Source: Sphingobacterium sp. ML3W
GTDB taxonomy: Bacteria; Bacteroidota; Bacteroidia; Sphingobacteriales; Sphingobacteriaceae
DNA length: 64,000 nucleotides
Direction: 5' to 3'
Assembly (NCBI RefSeq): GCF_029542085.1
Contig: NZ_CP107036.1
Span: forward strand, 2,728,001-2,792,000
The translations under genes and the position numbers were made by a program. This document shows, one piece after another, positions 10,193-18,444 of the stretch (its first letter is position 1; the number at the start of each line of letters is the position of its first letter). Under the pieces are notes generated by a model. It did not search any database, had not been told where the DNA came from, and was given only the letters and a program-made list of their open reading frames with translations.

Positions 10193-10753
10193 TTATTTTT
10201 TTTCTTTCATGCAGGCCCATAGTTTTCCAAGGGCTATTTGAATATGTCTATCTACAGTTTTTTTAGATATTCCCATCGTTTCCGCAGTCTCCAAATACGT
10301 CTTCTTTTCTTCCTTCACCAATTTAAACGCTTCTTTTGTTTTTGGCGGCAAACATTCTACAGCCTGTTGGATGCGTTGGATGCTTTCGGTAGATATCAAT
10401 ATATCTTCAGGTGTATTGCGATCGATTAATGTATCTTGATATTCAATGCCATCTGTTAGTACGAGCTGACGAACCCGGAGCAGGTTCAGGCATTTATTTT
10501 TGATCGCCCGAAGGAGGTAGCTTTCGAGACTCACGATATTCATAAGATCCGGTCCTAAGTACCAGATTTTCCAAAGTACTTCAGAAACTACATCTTCAGC
10601 CAATTGTTTATCTTTTATAAAAGAAAATGCATTACTTTTTAGCACCCCATAATTAGCCAAAAAATAGGCCTTAAAAGAGTTCTCATCTCGATGAATAGCA
10701 ATATTCCTCTTATTTTCTTCGGATAAAGGTTTCAAATACATTGGTTGTGTCAC
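10193..10753 (-). CDS. ECF-type RNA polymerase sigma factor (RpoE-like)
   Basis: 186 residues. Region 2 is seen at about 28-95 (QLAEDVVSEVLWKIW and SLESYLLRAIKNKCLNLLR), and region 4 with its helix-turn-helix at about 128-185 (LPPKTKEAFKLVKEEKKTYLETAETM and SKKTVDRHIQIALGKL, read as separate segments). This is the Bacteroidota ECF group normally paired with FecR and SusC. It is the first gene of the leftward cluster and probably directs transcription of susC-susD and the two glycosidase-like genes when the anti-sigma factor is relieved. Upstream DNA (10754-10886) contains poly-A but no convincing TAnnTTTG element. Confidence 0.95.
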   Translation of the reverse strand: MTQPMYLKPLSEENKRNIAIHRDENSFKAYFLANYGVLKSNAFSFIKDKQLAEDVVSEVLWKIWYLGPDLMNIVSLESYLLRAIKNKCLNLLRVRQLVLTDGIEYQDTLIDRNTPEDILISTESIQRIQQAVECLPPKTKEAFKLVKEEKKTYLETAETMGISKKTVDRHIQIALGKLWACMKEKK

Positions 10754-10887
10754 AATTCGATTGGCAATTTAAACAAATTCGGTTTAAGATTGCAAAAAAA
10801 AAGTTACATAACCTGGTTTTCTCAGCTTTAATCGCAATTAGACAGCTGTTTTTCTCCGACAGGAAATACCAATAAAAAATCTTAGAT

Positions 10888-10942
10888 AAAAAAACTCGCT
10901 CTATTATCAGATTCTAAAGGGCCATCTGACAAGAGAGCGAGT
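10888..10942 (-). terminator. Rho-independent terminator of the transglutaminase-like gene
   Basis: Outer arms actcgctct (10894-10902) and agagcgagt (10934-10942) pair perfectly, with an inner cagat/atctg stem (10908-10912, 10924-10928). On the minus strand a run of seven T (from 10888-10894) follows. It lies 29 bases past the stop of the neighbouring minus-strand gene. Confidence 0.8.
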
Positions 10943-10971
10943 ACAATTTATAATTAAAAAGATTTTGTCTT

Positions 10972-12171
10972 CTAATCAAGGAAAATGGTTACTGTCATAG
11001 GATCATTCTCTACCTTCACCTGCTTTTCCACTGTACCTTGTTTATTATTATATTTAAGCGTATAAATTTTGTTTTTTTCTACTGCAAACTGCAACCTGTC
11101 GTTTGCATCTTGTCTTGCATCTTTGGTAGAACCTCCGCCTACTTGATCCTTCCCTTGAAAGATATCGATATTACACTTTTTCCGATCTTCGGGTGTGGTC
11201 TTGTCCTTACTTTCGTAAGCAATAACATAAATTGCCGTATGCTTATTGTCTATGTTAATTTGTTGCTGCTGCTCGTTATATAAAGCTTTATAAGTAGGCG
11301 TTACATTCACCCCATTCACATATTTCAAGTTTGTATCCCAAGCTAAAGGAAAGTATGTTTCTGCCGCTTTGAAAGAAGAAGCATAAATGGCATGCTCCCG
11401 GTTACTTGCATCCGCTTTGCCCGCATCCGCTAAGAACCAAGAACGATTCAGCTCTTTATCGGGGTAATATTCTGTAAAATACCATTTTCCATCTATCCAG
11501 ACCTCACACCAGTTGTGATTTCCACGATTGTCAAACCAGTTTAAGGTTCCCGCTACCCTGGATGGAATACCCACTGCACGAAATGCATCAGTCAACAAGA
11601 TTGACAGCCCACTACAGGAAGCCATCCCTTGATCAATGGATTCCGCGGGAGATTGATCCGGCCGTTTTCTTTTTGTGTTATAATCAACCATAACTTCGTC
11701 CCGAATATTTTTATTGACAGCGGCTATAGCTTCACGGAGCGTCTTACAAGACTCCACATACTTTGAAAACCTATTAAAGAGTTCTTCACGCCATTCGTCC
11801 CGATTTTCATTGAGCACGGCATAAGGCAATACCTCATTTAAAAAAATAGAATCAGGGAGCTGCTTTGTCCAGGGGAACTTCTCTTTTGCCCGATAGGCCA
11901 ATTCAATATTGCGTAATAAAAAATCACTGCTTAAGGATTCCAGATCCCGTTGTGGCATATAGGAAATTAAGAAGACTGCACCTTCCTTCATATTTTTGGG
12001 CACGTCTTTGAGCACTTTTTCCAATGAAGCCCTATTTTTCCCTGCTTTGGAAAGGGCTATTTCAAGAGGTTTGTCATCCTGTTTAGCATTGGTGCGCGTA
12101 TCTGCTGGCTGCGCTAGACATAAGTTAAAAAGTGATACCGATAGGGCAAAAAATAAAGAGCGTAGTTTCAT
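10972..12171 (-). CDS. Secreted transglutaminase-like (cysteine protease fold) protein
   Basis: 399 residues with a signal peptide (1-20, ending LCLAQ). The core carries the papain/transglutaminase pattern: Cys186 in GMASCSGLS, His219 in NHNWCEVW, and an acidic residue in the following strand (WYFTEYYPD, E234 or D238). The C-terminal 100 residues look like a beta-sandwich that could bind a ligand. Family members act as peptidases, amidases or protein cross-linkers. Bacteroidota members are often periplasmic peptidases acting on peptides or peptidoglycan stems, but the sequence does not say which. It has its own terminator and appears to be a single-gene unit, with 198 bp of AT-rich DNA upstream. 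Confidence 0.85.
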   Translation of the reverse strand: MKLRSLFFALSVSLFNLCLAQPADTRTNAKQDDKPLEIALSKAGKNRASLEKVLKDVPKNMKEGAVFLISYMPQRDLESLSSDFLLRNIELAYRAKEKFPWTKQLPDSIFLNEVLPYAVLNENRDEWREELFNRFSKYVESCKTLREAIAAVNKNIRDEVMVDYNTKRKRPDQSPAESIDQGMASCSGLSILLTDAFRAVGIPSRVAGTLNWFDNRGNHNWCEVWIDGKWYFTEYYPDKELNRSWFLADAGKADASNREHAIYASSFKAAETYFPLAWDTNLKYVNGVNVTPTYKALYNEQQQQINIDNKHTAIYVIAYESKDKTTPEDRKKCNIDIFQGKDQVGGGSTKDARQDANDRLQFAVEKNKIYTLKYNNKQGTVEKQVKVENDPMTVTIFLD

Positions 12172-12369
12172 AGTAATTCAAAAAAATAAAGCTACTAATT
12201 TTTGCTGAGCTATTCCAGGCCATCAACACAATAAAAATGGCATGAAATTCGATAGACAAATCAATAATTAACTGTATAAATAAAAATGAAAAGAACTAAA
12301 ATTACTTTTAGCCTTGGTAGCGAGGATACTATTGATTACATCATACGGAAATAGTACGGTATAAAAACT

Positions 12370-13368
12370 TTAATTACCTTTTTCCTCACGGACAAGAAAA
12401 TCATAGGAATACCAAAACTTCAAAGGTGAAAAATTGTCTAAACTTCTGAGCGAATAACTGATAGGGAAATCAAATGAATTACTTTGTTTTTCAAACTCTT
12501 TTTTAAATTCTATTATCAGCTTAGTTATTTCTTGCAGACCGCTTTCGCGCTTGATAAAGCTTTCTCTTTTACCACCACGTAAATAAATTAGCAGATCCGA
12601 AGCGTTCAAGATTGTTTCCTCCTTCTCCGTCAGTGGTTGCCCTTCCAATAATTTATCAAGTACATTTTTGAAATCAATCCGAGGATAATCGCTTTCTCCC
12701 ATCATAATCAAATGCGTACCGTAATTCACAATATTTGTATAATAGGGATTAAAACCAGCTTGTTTTAGCTGAGCAACATCTTTACGGCCAAAAGCTGAAG
12801 AAAACTCATTGAATTGTGCCATTAATGAAAATGCAATATTTTCACTGCGCATCAAACAGCTATAAGCTCTTTTGATTGTTGTTGAATCATGGTGTTCGAC
12901 AAGCTTTAAAACACTATCTACGTCAGGGCTATTATTGAGATGATAACGGATTGATTCGTAATCAAAGAAATCTGTTATGGAAAAACCTGACATCGTCAGC
13001 TCAGTGCTTTTATTTTTACGGGCATAGGAACGAATTCCGTCGAAGGTTGGAACGATCTTCGCATTTGAAATAGCGGAAGTGGTAGGCACAACTGTAATTT
13101 TAAAAGGCTTATAATGACTACGAAGGGAAGTTAGCTTCACAGTCGGTATAGTATCTTTCAATCCCCATACTGTTCCCAGGTAGAAATTTTTGTCTATGGT
13201 TTGATCTACATAAATCTGGTTTACTGAAAAACCAACAGAACGACCTATAAATTGAAACTTTTTGGCTAATGCAGCACCGTCGATCTCCATGGAGTCTGGA
13301 TCACCTTCTTCCTTGTCACAACTGGACAATAGGAATAAACCGAGCAATAGTACAAAAAGATATTTCAT
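12370..13368 (-). CDS. Lipoprotein resembling the MACPF/CDC pore-forming superfamily
   Basis: 332 residues with a lipoprotein signal (lipobox LSSC, Cys17). The body shows features I associate with membrane-attack-complex/perforin and cholesterol-dependent-cytolysin folds: YGTHL at 216-220, the position of the [YW]-G-[TS]-H-[FY] MACPF signature; a preceding helix with F-x-Y-type spacing; FSITDFFDYESI at 129-140; and a C-terminal PISYSLRSL (302-310) like the closing strand of the domain. The downstream GG of the full signature is not intact (MMGES), although an R-G-G occurs at 264-266. Known Bacteroidota lipoproteins of this superfamily include antibacterial toxins (BSAP type). If correct, this is a short, one-domain version. 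No immunity or secretion gene is adjacent. The alternative is an unrelated lipoprotein of unknown function. Confidence 0.55.
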   Translation of the reverse strand: MKYLFVLLLGLFLLSSCDKEEGDPDSMEIDGAALAKKFQFIGRSVGFSVNQIYVDQTIDKNFYLGTVWGLKDTIPTVKLTSLRSHYKPFKITVVPTTSAISNAKIVPTFDGIRSYARKNKSTELTMSGFSITDFFDYESIRYHLNNSPDVDSVLKLVEHHDSTTIKRAYSCLMRSENIAFSLMAQFNEFSSAFGRKDVAQLKQAGFNPYYTNIVNYGTHLIMMGESDYPRIDFKNVLDKLLEGQPLTEKEETILNASDLLIYLRGGKRESFIKRESGLQEITKLIIEFKKEFEKQSNSFDFPISYSLRSLDNFSPLKFWYSYDFLVREEKGN

Positions 13369-13449
13369 AATTCAAAAATTACTCGTTCCCCAAAAGTCGA
13401 AATATCTCCATGTTAACAACGGAAAGGCTAAAGGCTTTTGGTTCTTTAT

Positions 13450-13457
13450 CAAAGATA
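13450..13457 (-). promoter_or_regulatory. -7 element upstream of the MACPF-like lipoprotein gene
   Basis: On the minus strand this reads TATCTTTG, matching the Bacteroidota -7 consensus TAnnTTTG. A TTG lies about 16 bases upstream of it. It sits about 80 bases before the start codon of the lipoprotein gene. Confidence 0.45.
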
Positions 13458-13596
13458 TATAAAAATACCTATCCAACCTATATAAAAATCAGAATAACAA
13501 AGGAATAAGATAAAATGATCTTTATCGCAGGATAGCATTAGTGTCTTGAACAGAAAATTCAGTGATGGAAAGGATTATGACGATACAAATTTATAA

Positions 13597-13690
13597 AAAG
13601 TGAAAGCCGCTGGAATGGGGAATTCCTAACGGCTTTCTTCTAACCTAATGAAAAACATCGATACCGTGATCGGTACGGTGTTGATCTCCT
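13597..13690 (-). ncRNA. Candidate small RNA ending in a terminator hairpin
   Basis: A strong hairpin (gaaagccg at 13602-13609, cggctttc at 13630-13637) is followed on the minus strand by a T run, but no gene ends there: the 592 bp between 13369 and 13960 contain no convincing coding frame. About 60 bases upstream on the same strand is TATATTTG (13696-13703), a match to TAnnTTTG. A transcript of roughly 90 nt would start near 13690. It includes a second small hairpin (around 13660-13675, taccg/cggta) before the terminator. No -33 element was seen at ideal spacing. This could be a regulatory RNA. It could equally be an orphan terminator left by a lost gene. Confidence 0.35.
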
Positions 13691-13893
13691 AGTTCCAAAT
13701 ATATCAAGTCTATTTTTCCTGTGTATCATTCATTTACAATCCGCGCTTGTGATTTACGATTCGTAGTGGTTAATAAAAATATCGTATACATGTTAATATC
13801 AACACATTAAACACCAAAACAAGCAAATATTCCAGTATTATTACCTACAATAGTACTGCATAAAAGGTCTGTTATTTTTTTTTATTTTAAATC

Positions 13894-13945
13894 AGTCTAA
13901 ATAACCAAATTAATTGTATGTTTGCGCCGATAAATAATTTAGACT
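13894..13945 (+). promoter_or_regulatory. Promoter of the TonB receptor gene bracketed by a 9-bp inverted repeat
   Basis: TATGTTTG (13917-13924) matches the Bacteroidota -7 element TAnnTTTG, 36 bases before the ATG. It is flanked by agtctaaat (13894-13902) and its exact reverse complement atttagact (13937-13945). The arms could be operator half-sites for an iron-responsive repressor or could form a 5' hairpin. The downstream gene encodes a siderophore-type receptor, which makes metal-dependent control likely. Confidence 0.5.
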
Positions 13946-13960
13946 AATTCAATATTAACA

Positions 13961-16498
13961 ATGAAAAGATCTCTTCTGGGGCTTATCTTAAGTCTGGGAT
14001 TGGTAGGTGCGACACAATTGGATGTGTCGGCGCAAAGCAAGGGGGTACATGGACGCGTCAAAACCAAAGATGGCGCAGCGATCGAGTCAGCTACAGTAAC
14101 CATTACAACACTTGGTAGATCAACTTCCACCGCCCGTGATGGCAGTTTTCATTTCCCCGATCTTCCGGATGGGACCTATACCATTCGAATCAAGAGCATA
14201 GGCAACGCTGTGGAAGAACAAACAATAACTGTTAAAGATGGTAAAGCGCAGGCAGTTCATGTAGCGATGAATATTTCTGAGTCGCAATTAGAGCAGGTTG
14301 AAGTATTTGGGTATAATTCCCATAATAATAAAACGGTCAATGTTGGAAAAGCTGGTATTATTGATAAAGACTTGCCGCAAAGTGTGCAGATTATTAATAA
14401 GCAGATCATTACCGATCAACAAGTCAACAGATTGAGCGATGCGCTCAAAAATGCGAATGGTGTAGCCATGGGTGCAAATCGTGGTGGTGTAAATGAAAAC
14501 TTCTATGCGAGAGGTTACAGCTTGGGAGCAAACAATATCTTTAAAAATGGCGCGCGTACAAATAATGGTGGTTCAATAGAAGCCAGTACATTAGAGTCCG
14601 TTGAAATCCTTAAAGGAAGTGCTGCTTTACTATATGGTGGTGTATCCGGCGGTGCGGTCGTTAATCTGGTTACCAAAAAGCCTAAGTTCTTCTATGGCGG
14701 AGAAGCTTCAATGCGTGTAGGTAGTTATGACTTTTATAAACCTACAGTCGATGTTTATGGCCCAATTTCAAATAAAGTCGCATTTCGCATGATAGGCACC
14801 TATGAAAAGGCTGGAAGCTTTAGAGATCAGGTAAAGTCAAAACGAACTTATGTAAACCCATCCGTATTGTATAAGATCTCCGAGCAAACGGATCTAAACT
14901 TTACATTTGATTACTTGAAAAGTGATTTCACACCCGACTTTGGAATAGGGAGTGTAGACGGCAAATTAAATCAATCTGTCGGAAGAAATACATTCTTAAA
15001 TGTACCTTGGGCTTATAACAATACAAATACCTCAAACGGTCAGATCAATTTTAATCATAGATTTAACGAATCTTGGAATTTAAATGCGATCGCAAGCTAT
15101 CAAACCTATGATCGTGACTATTATGGTTCTGATCGCATCCAAGCGGATAAAAATGGGATTGCTCCCAGAAATTTGACAAGATCCAAATCAAACGAATTTA
15201 CAGCCAACCAGCAGTTAAATTTAACCGGTATTGTAAAAACAGGTTCTATTAAGCATAAAATTCTAGTCGGTGCCGATGCAGATCAATCGCATTCAAATGT
15301 ATATGCGTTTTTTATGGAGGGGATTAATTATTATGATGACAAAAAAGTATTAAAGGCGAATGCTTACGATTCGATTTATGTTTTCAATCCGAGTCAAACA
15401 GCCCAGCATATGGCTTCAGGCCGTGGATTGAGATCCGATATCCCCGGGGCTGATTTGTTGACAAAAACCACAACAGATATCTATCGATACGGTGTATTTC
15501 TACAGGATTTAATCGAACTGAATGAGAAGTTTAAAGTTTTGGCCGGAATACGCTATTCGTATCAGCGTACGCCTAATTCTGAGCGATTTACTTACAAAGA
15601 AAATAAAACAGAAGACGTTATTACGAAAGATGGACAAGGGAATCCAATGGGAGCCAAAGTTGATAAAGCATGGTCACCTAAATTCGGCTTGATTTATCAG
15701 CCAATACCTTCATCAAGTATATATATCACTTATGCAAATAATTTCACCTCAAACTCCGGCTACGATATCAACTATCAACCTCTGGCACCATCAATAATTG
15801 ATCAATATGAAGCCGGTATCAAGAATGATTTTTTCAATGGTCGTTTATCTGCGAATCTTGCCTGGTATAGAATCAATAACAACAAATTCGCTCAGCAGCT
15901 GCTACTGAAACCGGATGGCTCTGAAAACGGCGATGCCAACATGAAGGAATTTTCCGGAAAAACAGCTTCGGAGGGTCTAGAAGCTGAAGTAACGGGAACA
16001 TTATTACCAGGTCTAAATGTGACAGCAGGTTATTCCTATAACTATATGCGTTATACCCATACAAATCCAATTTCAAGCTATACAACAACAGTCGGAAATG
16101 ACACAAAAACTGTAGAAATTTCTGGAAGTGAGGAAAACGTACGTTTAGTGGGTACCACTGCTCATACCGCAAATGGAACAGTATTTTATACTTTTCAACA
16201 AGGAACTGTCAAAGGATTAAAACTGGGCTTCTCTTCTTTTTATACTGGGAGACGTAATGCCGGATGGAACAATACGAAAGTAAATATCCGAGATGGTGTA
16301 AATCGTCTAATTTCTGTCAGTCCCTTTACCACAATTGACTTTTCCGCCGGATACAGTTATAAAAATTGGAGTATTCTTGGAAAATTGTCCAATATCAACA
16401 ATGCATTTAATTATTACATCCACGAAAACTATAGTGTAAACCCTATCCCACCACGTAGTTTTATGGCAACGCTTTCGTATAAATTCGAGAAAAGATAG
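13961..16498 (+). CDS. TonB-dependent siderophore receptor
   Basis: 845 residues. A signal peptide ends at about residue 25 (LDVSAQ). A carboxypeptidase-regulatory-like beta-sandwich (about 28-105) precedes a TonB box-like segment (LEQVEVFGYN). The plug domain follows (about 130-240: DLPQSVQIINKQII, FYARGYSLGANNIF, STLESVEILKGSAALLYGG), then a 22-strand barrel with the typical final motif FMATLSYKFEKR. The plug motifs match ferric-siderophore (FhuA/FoxA-like) receptors rather than SusC: there is no SusD partner and the SusC-specific motifs are absent. It takes up an iron chelate through the outer membrane with TonB energy. It is a single-gene unit with its own promoter and terminator. Confidence 0.93.
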   Translation: MKRSLLGLILSLGLVGATQLDVSAQSKGVHGRVKTKDGAAIESATVTITTLGRSTSTARDGSFHFPDLPDGTYTIRIKSIGNAVEEQTITVKDGKAQAVHVAMNISESQLEQVEVFGYNSHNNKTVNVGKAGIIDKDLPQSVQIINKQIITDQQVNRLSDALKNANGVAMGANRGGVNENFYARGYSLGANNIFKNGARTNNGGSIEASTLESVEILKGSAALLYGGVSGGAVVNLVTKKPKFFYGGEASMRVGSYDFYKPTVDVYGPISNKVAFRMIGTYEKAGSFRDQVKSKRTYVNPSVLYKISEQTDLNFTFDYLKSDFTPDFGIGSVDGKLNQSVGRNTFLNVPWAYNNTNTSNGQINFNHRFNESWNLNAIASYQTYDRDYYGSDRIQADKNGIAPRNLTRSKSNEFTANQQLNLTGIVKTGSIKHKILVGADADQSHSNVYAFFMEGINYYDDKKVLKANAYDSIYVFNPSQTAQHMASGRGLRSDIPGADLLTKTTTDIYRYGVFLQDLIELNEKFKVLAGIRYSYQRTPNSERFTYKENKTEDVITKDGQGNPMGAKVDKAWSPKFGLIYQPIPSSSIYITYANNFTSNSGYDINYQPLAPSIIDQYEAGIKNDFFNGRLSANLAWYRINNNKFAQQLLLKPDGSENGDANMKEFSGKTASEGLEAEVTGTLLPGLNVTAGYSYNYMRYTHTNPISSYTTTVGNDTKTVEISGSEENVRLVGTTAHTANGTVFYTFQQGTVKGLKLGFSSFYTGRRNAGWNNTKVNIRDGVNRLISVSPFTTIDFSAGYSYKNWSILGKLSNINNAFNYYIHENYSVNPIPPRSFMATLSYKFEKR

Positions 16499-16516
16499 CG
16501 ATTATTTTTTCGATCT

Positions 16517-16557
16517 AAAAGAGGGGTGTTTTTACATAAAAAAGCGCCCTCTTTTTT
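16517..16557 (+). terminator. Rho-independent terminator of the TonB receptor gene
   Basis: Arms aaaagaggg (16517-16525) and ccctctttt (16547-16555) flank a 21-base loop, with a T-rich 3' side. It lies about 20 bases past the receptor stop codon. Confidence 0.75.
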
Positions 16558-16586
16558 CTATTTTGCGGATTTCAAACAATAGGACC

Positions 16587-16775
16587 TTATGCTTCGTTTT
16601 TATTTCTTTTTAAAAAATCAGTTGACAATAAAGCAGTAATGGATGCCGCCGCCAACGCAGAGATTCCAATATTTAGCGTACTGACCAAAAAGTGATCGGA
16701 AAGTGAATACTTAATACCATAATAAGTGATGACGTAAGTAACCAGATAAGTGATAAATGCTTTAATAATTTCCAT
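16587..16775 (-). CDS. Small two-helix membrane protein, unknown function
   Basis: 62 residues. Two hydrophobic segments (FITYLVTYVITYYGIKY, about 7-23, and LNIGISALAAASITALL, about 34-50) are joined by a short polar turn, and the tail is positively charged (KRNKNEA). The composition and the clean start (ATG after an AT-rich leader) favour a real gene. It is oriented against the receptor gene and lies just beyond that gene's terminator. No function can be assigned. Confidence 0.55.
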   Translation of the reverse strand: MEIIKAFITYLVTYVITYYGIKYSLSDHFLVSTLNIGISALAAASITALLSTDFLKRNKNEA

Positions 16776-16978
16776 AAACTAATAATAGGATACAGCTAAA
16801 ATAATTTCCCCATACAAATATAAAGCGCCATTTACAGTTGTTTTTCCTGCTCTTACAATTCGCCGCAGATGATTTATGATTCGTAGTTCTGACAGTGATT
16901 TTTGCACAGAATTTTAACTTTATGAGTAAATAATATAAAATATAATACCTATTTTCAAATCAAATTAAAAGTAAATCG

Positions 16979-18025
16979 ATGAAGTCATTCAAACATCAAT
17001 ATCCACTATTGTTGCTGATGCTATCATTTGGTATGACAGCATTTTCTCAAACCAAAGAAGAACTCAAAAAAAAGTACGAGAACAGCAGTATAGATCAAGA
17101 GCTCAAGAAAAAGATGGCTACGGAATTCGTCTTTCCTGACAGCTTAATATTGCCTCCTTTACACTATACCAATTCCTATTATGTGTTGGATTCGGCAATC
17201 AATGATTTCCAATCTATTTCCATCGATATTATAGTGCAGGACGATATACCAGATCACTATTCATTTTATATTTCCCCTTTTAATATTGCGCTGAACGATA
17301 TTCCTTTGTATTGTGGTATTCAATCCGCTGGTGGTGGTATCAGTATGAAGACAGGCAAGGAGCAAGAAATCAAATTTAATGGTATCTTTTCACGCTGGTT
17401 TGAACGGACAAAAAAAGCATTGAAAACAACAGGATATTATGCCAGTTCGGACGCCGAAGGAGACTTTATCAGTGTCCGCAATACAGTAGGCTGGCATAAG
17501 GGGGCTTATCGGATAACGCTAAAAAAAGATGGTTATATCCCGGGCAAGGCGGTACCTGATTCGATCAATCACAAGGAAACCTATTTCAGTTGGGGAGATT
17601 ATGAGCACTCCTGGATCAGCATGTATGTCGAAGATTTAAGCAGCAAAAAGATCACCAACGTGGGGTCTTTGGCATTCCCGGGTAAAAAGATTAAAATGGA
17701 GAAACAAATCATCTCGTTCTTAGAACAATACAAATACTTTATAGATTTTGCGCAAAGACCGAGAAATCTGGAAGGGATGAATGTGATCCGTTATGACAAA
17801 TTACCTAAAGTAACCATTATACAGAAAAATTTACGGATCAATGGCAAAACGGTCCATCTTGAGAAGGTGCCCACATCCCACAACCGTACACATAATCCCG
17901 AACAAAGTAAGGTAGCCGGAGAAATGCCCATCTTATCAAAAGACAGTTATAATCCTTCCACTGGTGAGTTAACATTAGAGACGGGTCTATTTGTTGGATG
18001 GCCAAAGAAACGAGAAACAGAATAG
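16979..18025 (+). CDS. Secreted protein of unknown function (weak DUF3472-like pattern)
   Basis: 348 residues with a signal peptide ending TAFSQ at about residue 24. A short charged helix (KEELKKKYENS) follows, then a beta-rich domain. The succession Y-C-G-I-Q-S, F-x-x-W, EGDFISVRN and GWHKGAYRITLKKDGY recalls the DUF3472 beta-sandwich found in secreted carbohydrate-active proteins, but the match is by eye and weak. It stands alone on the plus strand between an AT-rich 200-bp spacer and a hairpin at 18049-18086. The upstream DNA shows no clear promoter motif. Confidence 0.7.
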   Translation: MKSFKHQYPLLLLMLSFGMTAFSQTKEELKKKYENSSIDQELKKKMATEFVFPDSLILPPLHYTNSYYVLDSAINDFQSISIDIIVQDDIPDHYSFYISPFNIALNDIPLYCGIQSAGGGISMKTGKEQEIKFNGIFSRWFERTKKALKTTGYYASSDAEGDFISVRNTVGWHKGAYRITLKKDGYIPGKAVPDSINHKETYFSWGDYEHSWISMYVEDLSSKKITNVGSLAFPGKKIKMEKQIISFLEQYKYFIDFAQRPRNLEGMNVIRYDKLPKVTIIQKNLRINGKTVHLEKVPTSHNRTHNPEQSKVAGEMPILSKDSYNPSTGELTLETGLFVGWPKKRETE

Positions 18026-18048
18026 ATGGAAAAATTGCTAAAATCCAA

Positions 18049-18086
18049 AACCAACAAAACCATCTTACAGAACGGTTTTGTTGGTT
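18049..18086. terminator. Hairpin between convergent genes
   Basis: aaccaacaaaacc (18049-18061) and ggttttgttggtt (18074-18086) are perfect 13-base arms with a 12-base loop. The minus side is followed by T-rich sequence, so it best serves the minus-strand gene ending near 18118. It may also stop plus-strand transcripts from the gene ending at 18025. Confidence 0.7.
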
Positions 18087-18117
18087 CACCTTAAACTTAG
18101 AACAGGTTATTTGACCA

Positions 18118-18379
18118 TTATTTTTTTCAAGATTCATTTTGCCACTCGCATTGGCATGAAGGTTTACAAATCCACAGGTAGTCGCCACCTGTTTTCCAGG
18201 TTTATCTTGCGCATCCAACTCGAAATAAGTGGCTTTTACCTCAGCATGTACTGGAAAAAAACGGAAGTTATCCAATGTTACTTCGTTCTTTATCGTGGCG
18301 TATTGATCGTTGATAACCGGTGTTGTCCAAATACGGAGAAGGATAACAGTACTGGGATCATTCCGAAAATTGCTTTCAT
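18118..18379 (-). pseudogene. Small secreted protein, reading frame interrupted twice
   Basis: ATG at 18379 opens a clear signal peptide (MKAIFGMIPVLLSFSVFGQ), but that frame stops at 18290. An adjacent frame then encodes convincing mature sequence (TTPVINDQYATIKNEV, LDNFRFFPVHAEVKATYFEL, GFVNLHANASGKMNLEK) that runs past the natural end and through the terminator hairpin at 18049-18086. One added base near 18322 joins the signal peptide to the mature frame. One added A in the A7 run (18121-18127) brings a TAA (18118-18120) into frame, giving a protein of about 87 residues. The family is not recognised. It lies 65 bp downstream of the GH3 gene and was probably cotranscribed with it. It may be a real pseudogene or the product of indel errors. 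Confidence 0.6.
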
Positions 18380-18444
18380 TTATTATTATTTATTCGTTCA
18401 TTATTTAAAGACATGGATCTATACAAGTCTTCTTCTATATTGCC

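Noticed and set aside
13651-13689. Tiny plus-strand frame starting ATGAAAAACATC after the 13602-13637 hairpin
   Set aside because: Only about 13 codons, no ribosome-binding site, and no following gene to control at leader-peptide distance; the candidate minus-strand RNA explains the hairpin better.
17838-18275. 145-codon minus-strand frame starting at a TTG
   Set aside because: Its first part is the body of the broken 87-aa secreted protein, but the rest runs through a perfect terminator hairpin and the antisense strand of the 16979-18025 gene, so the full frame is not a gene.
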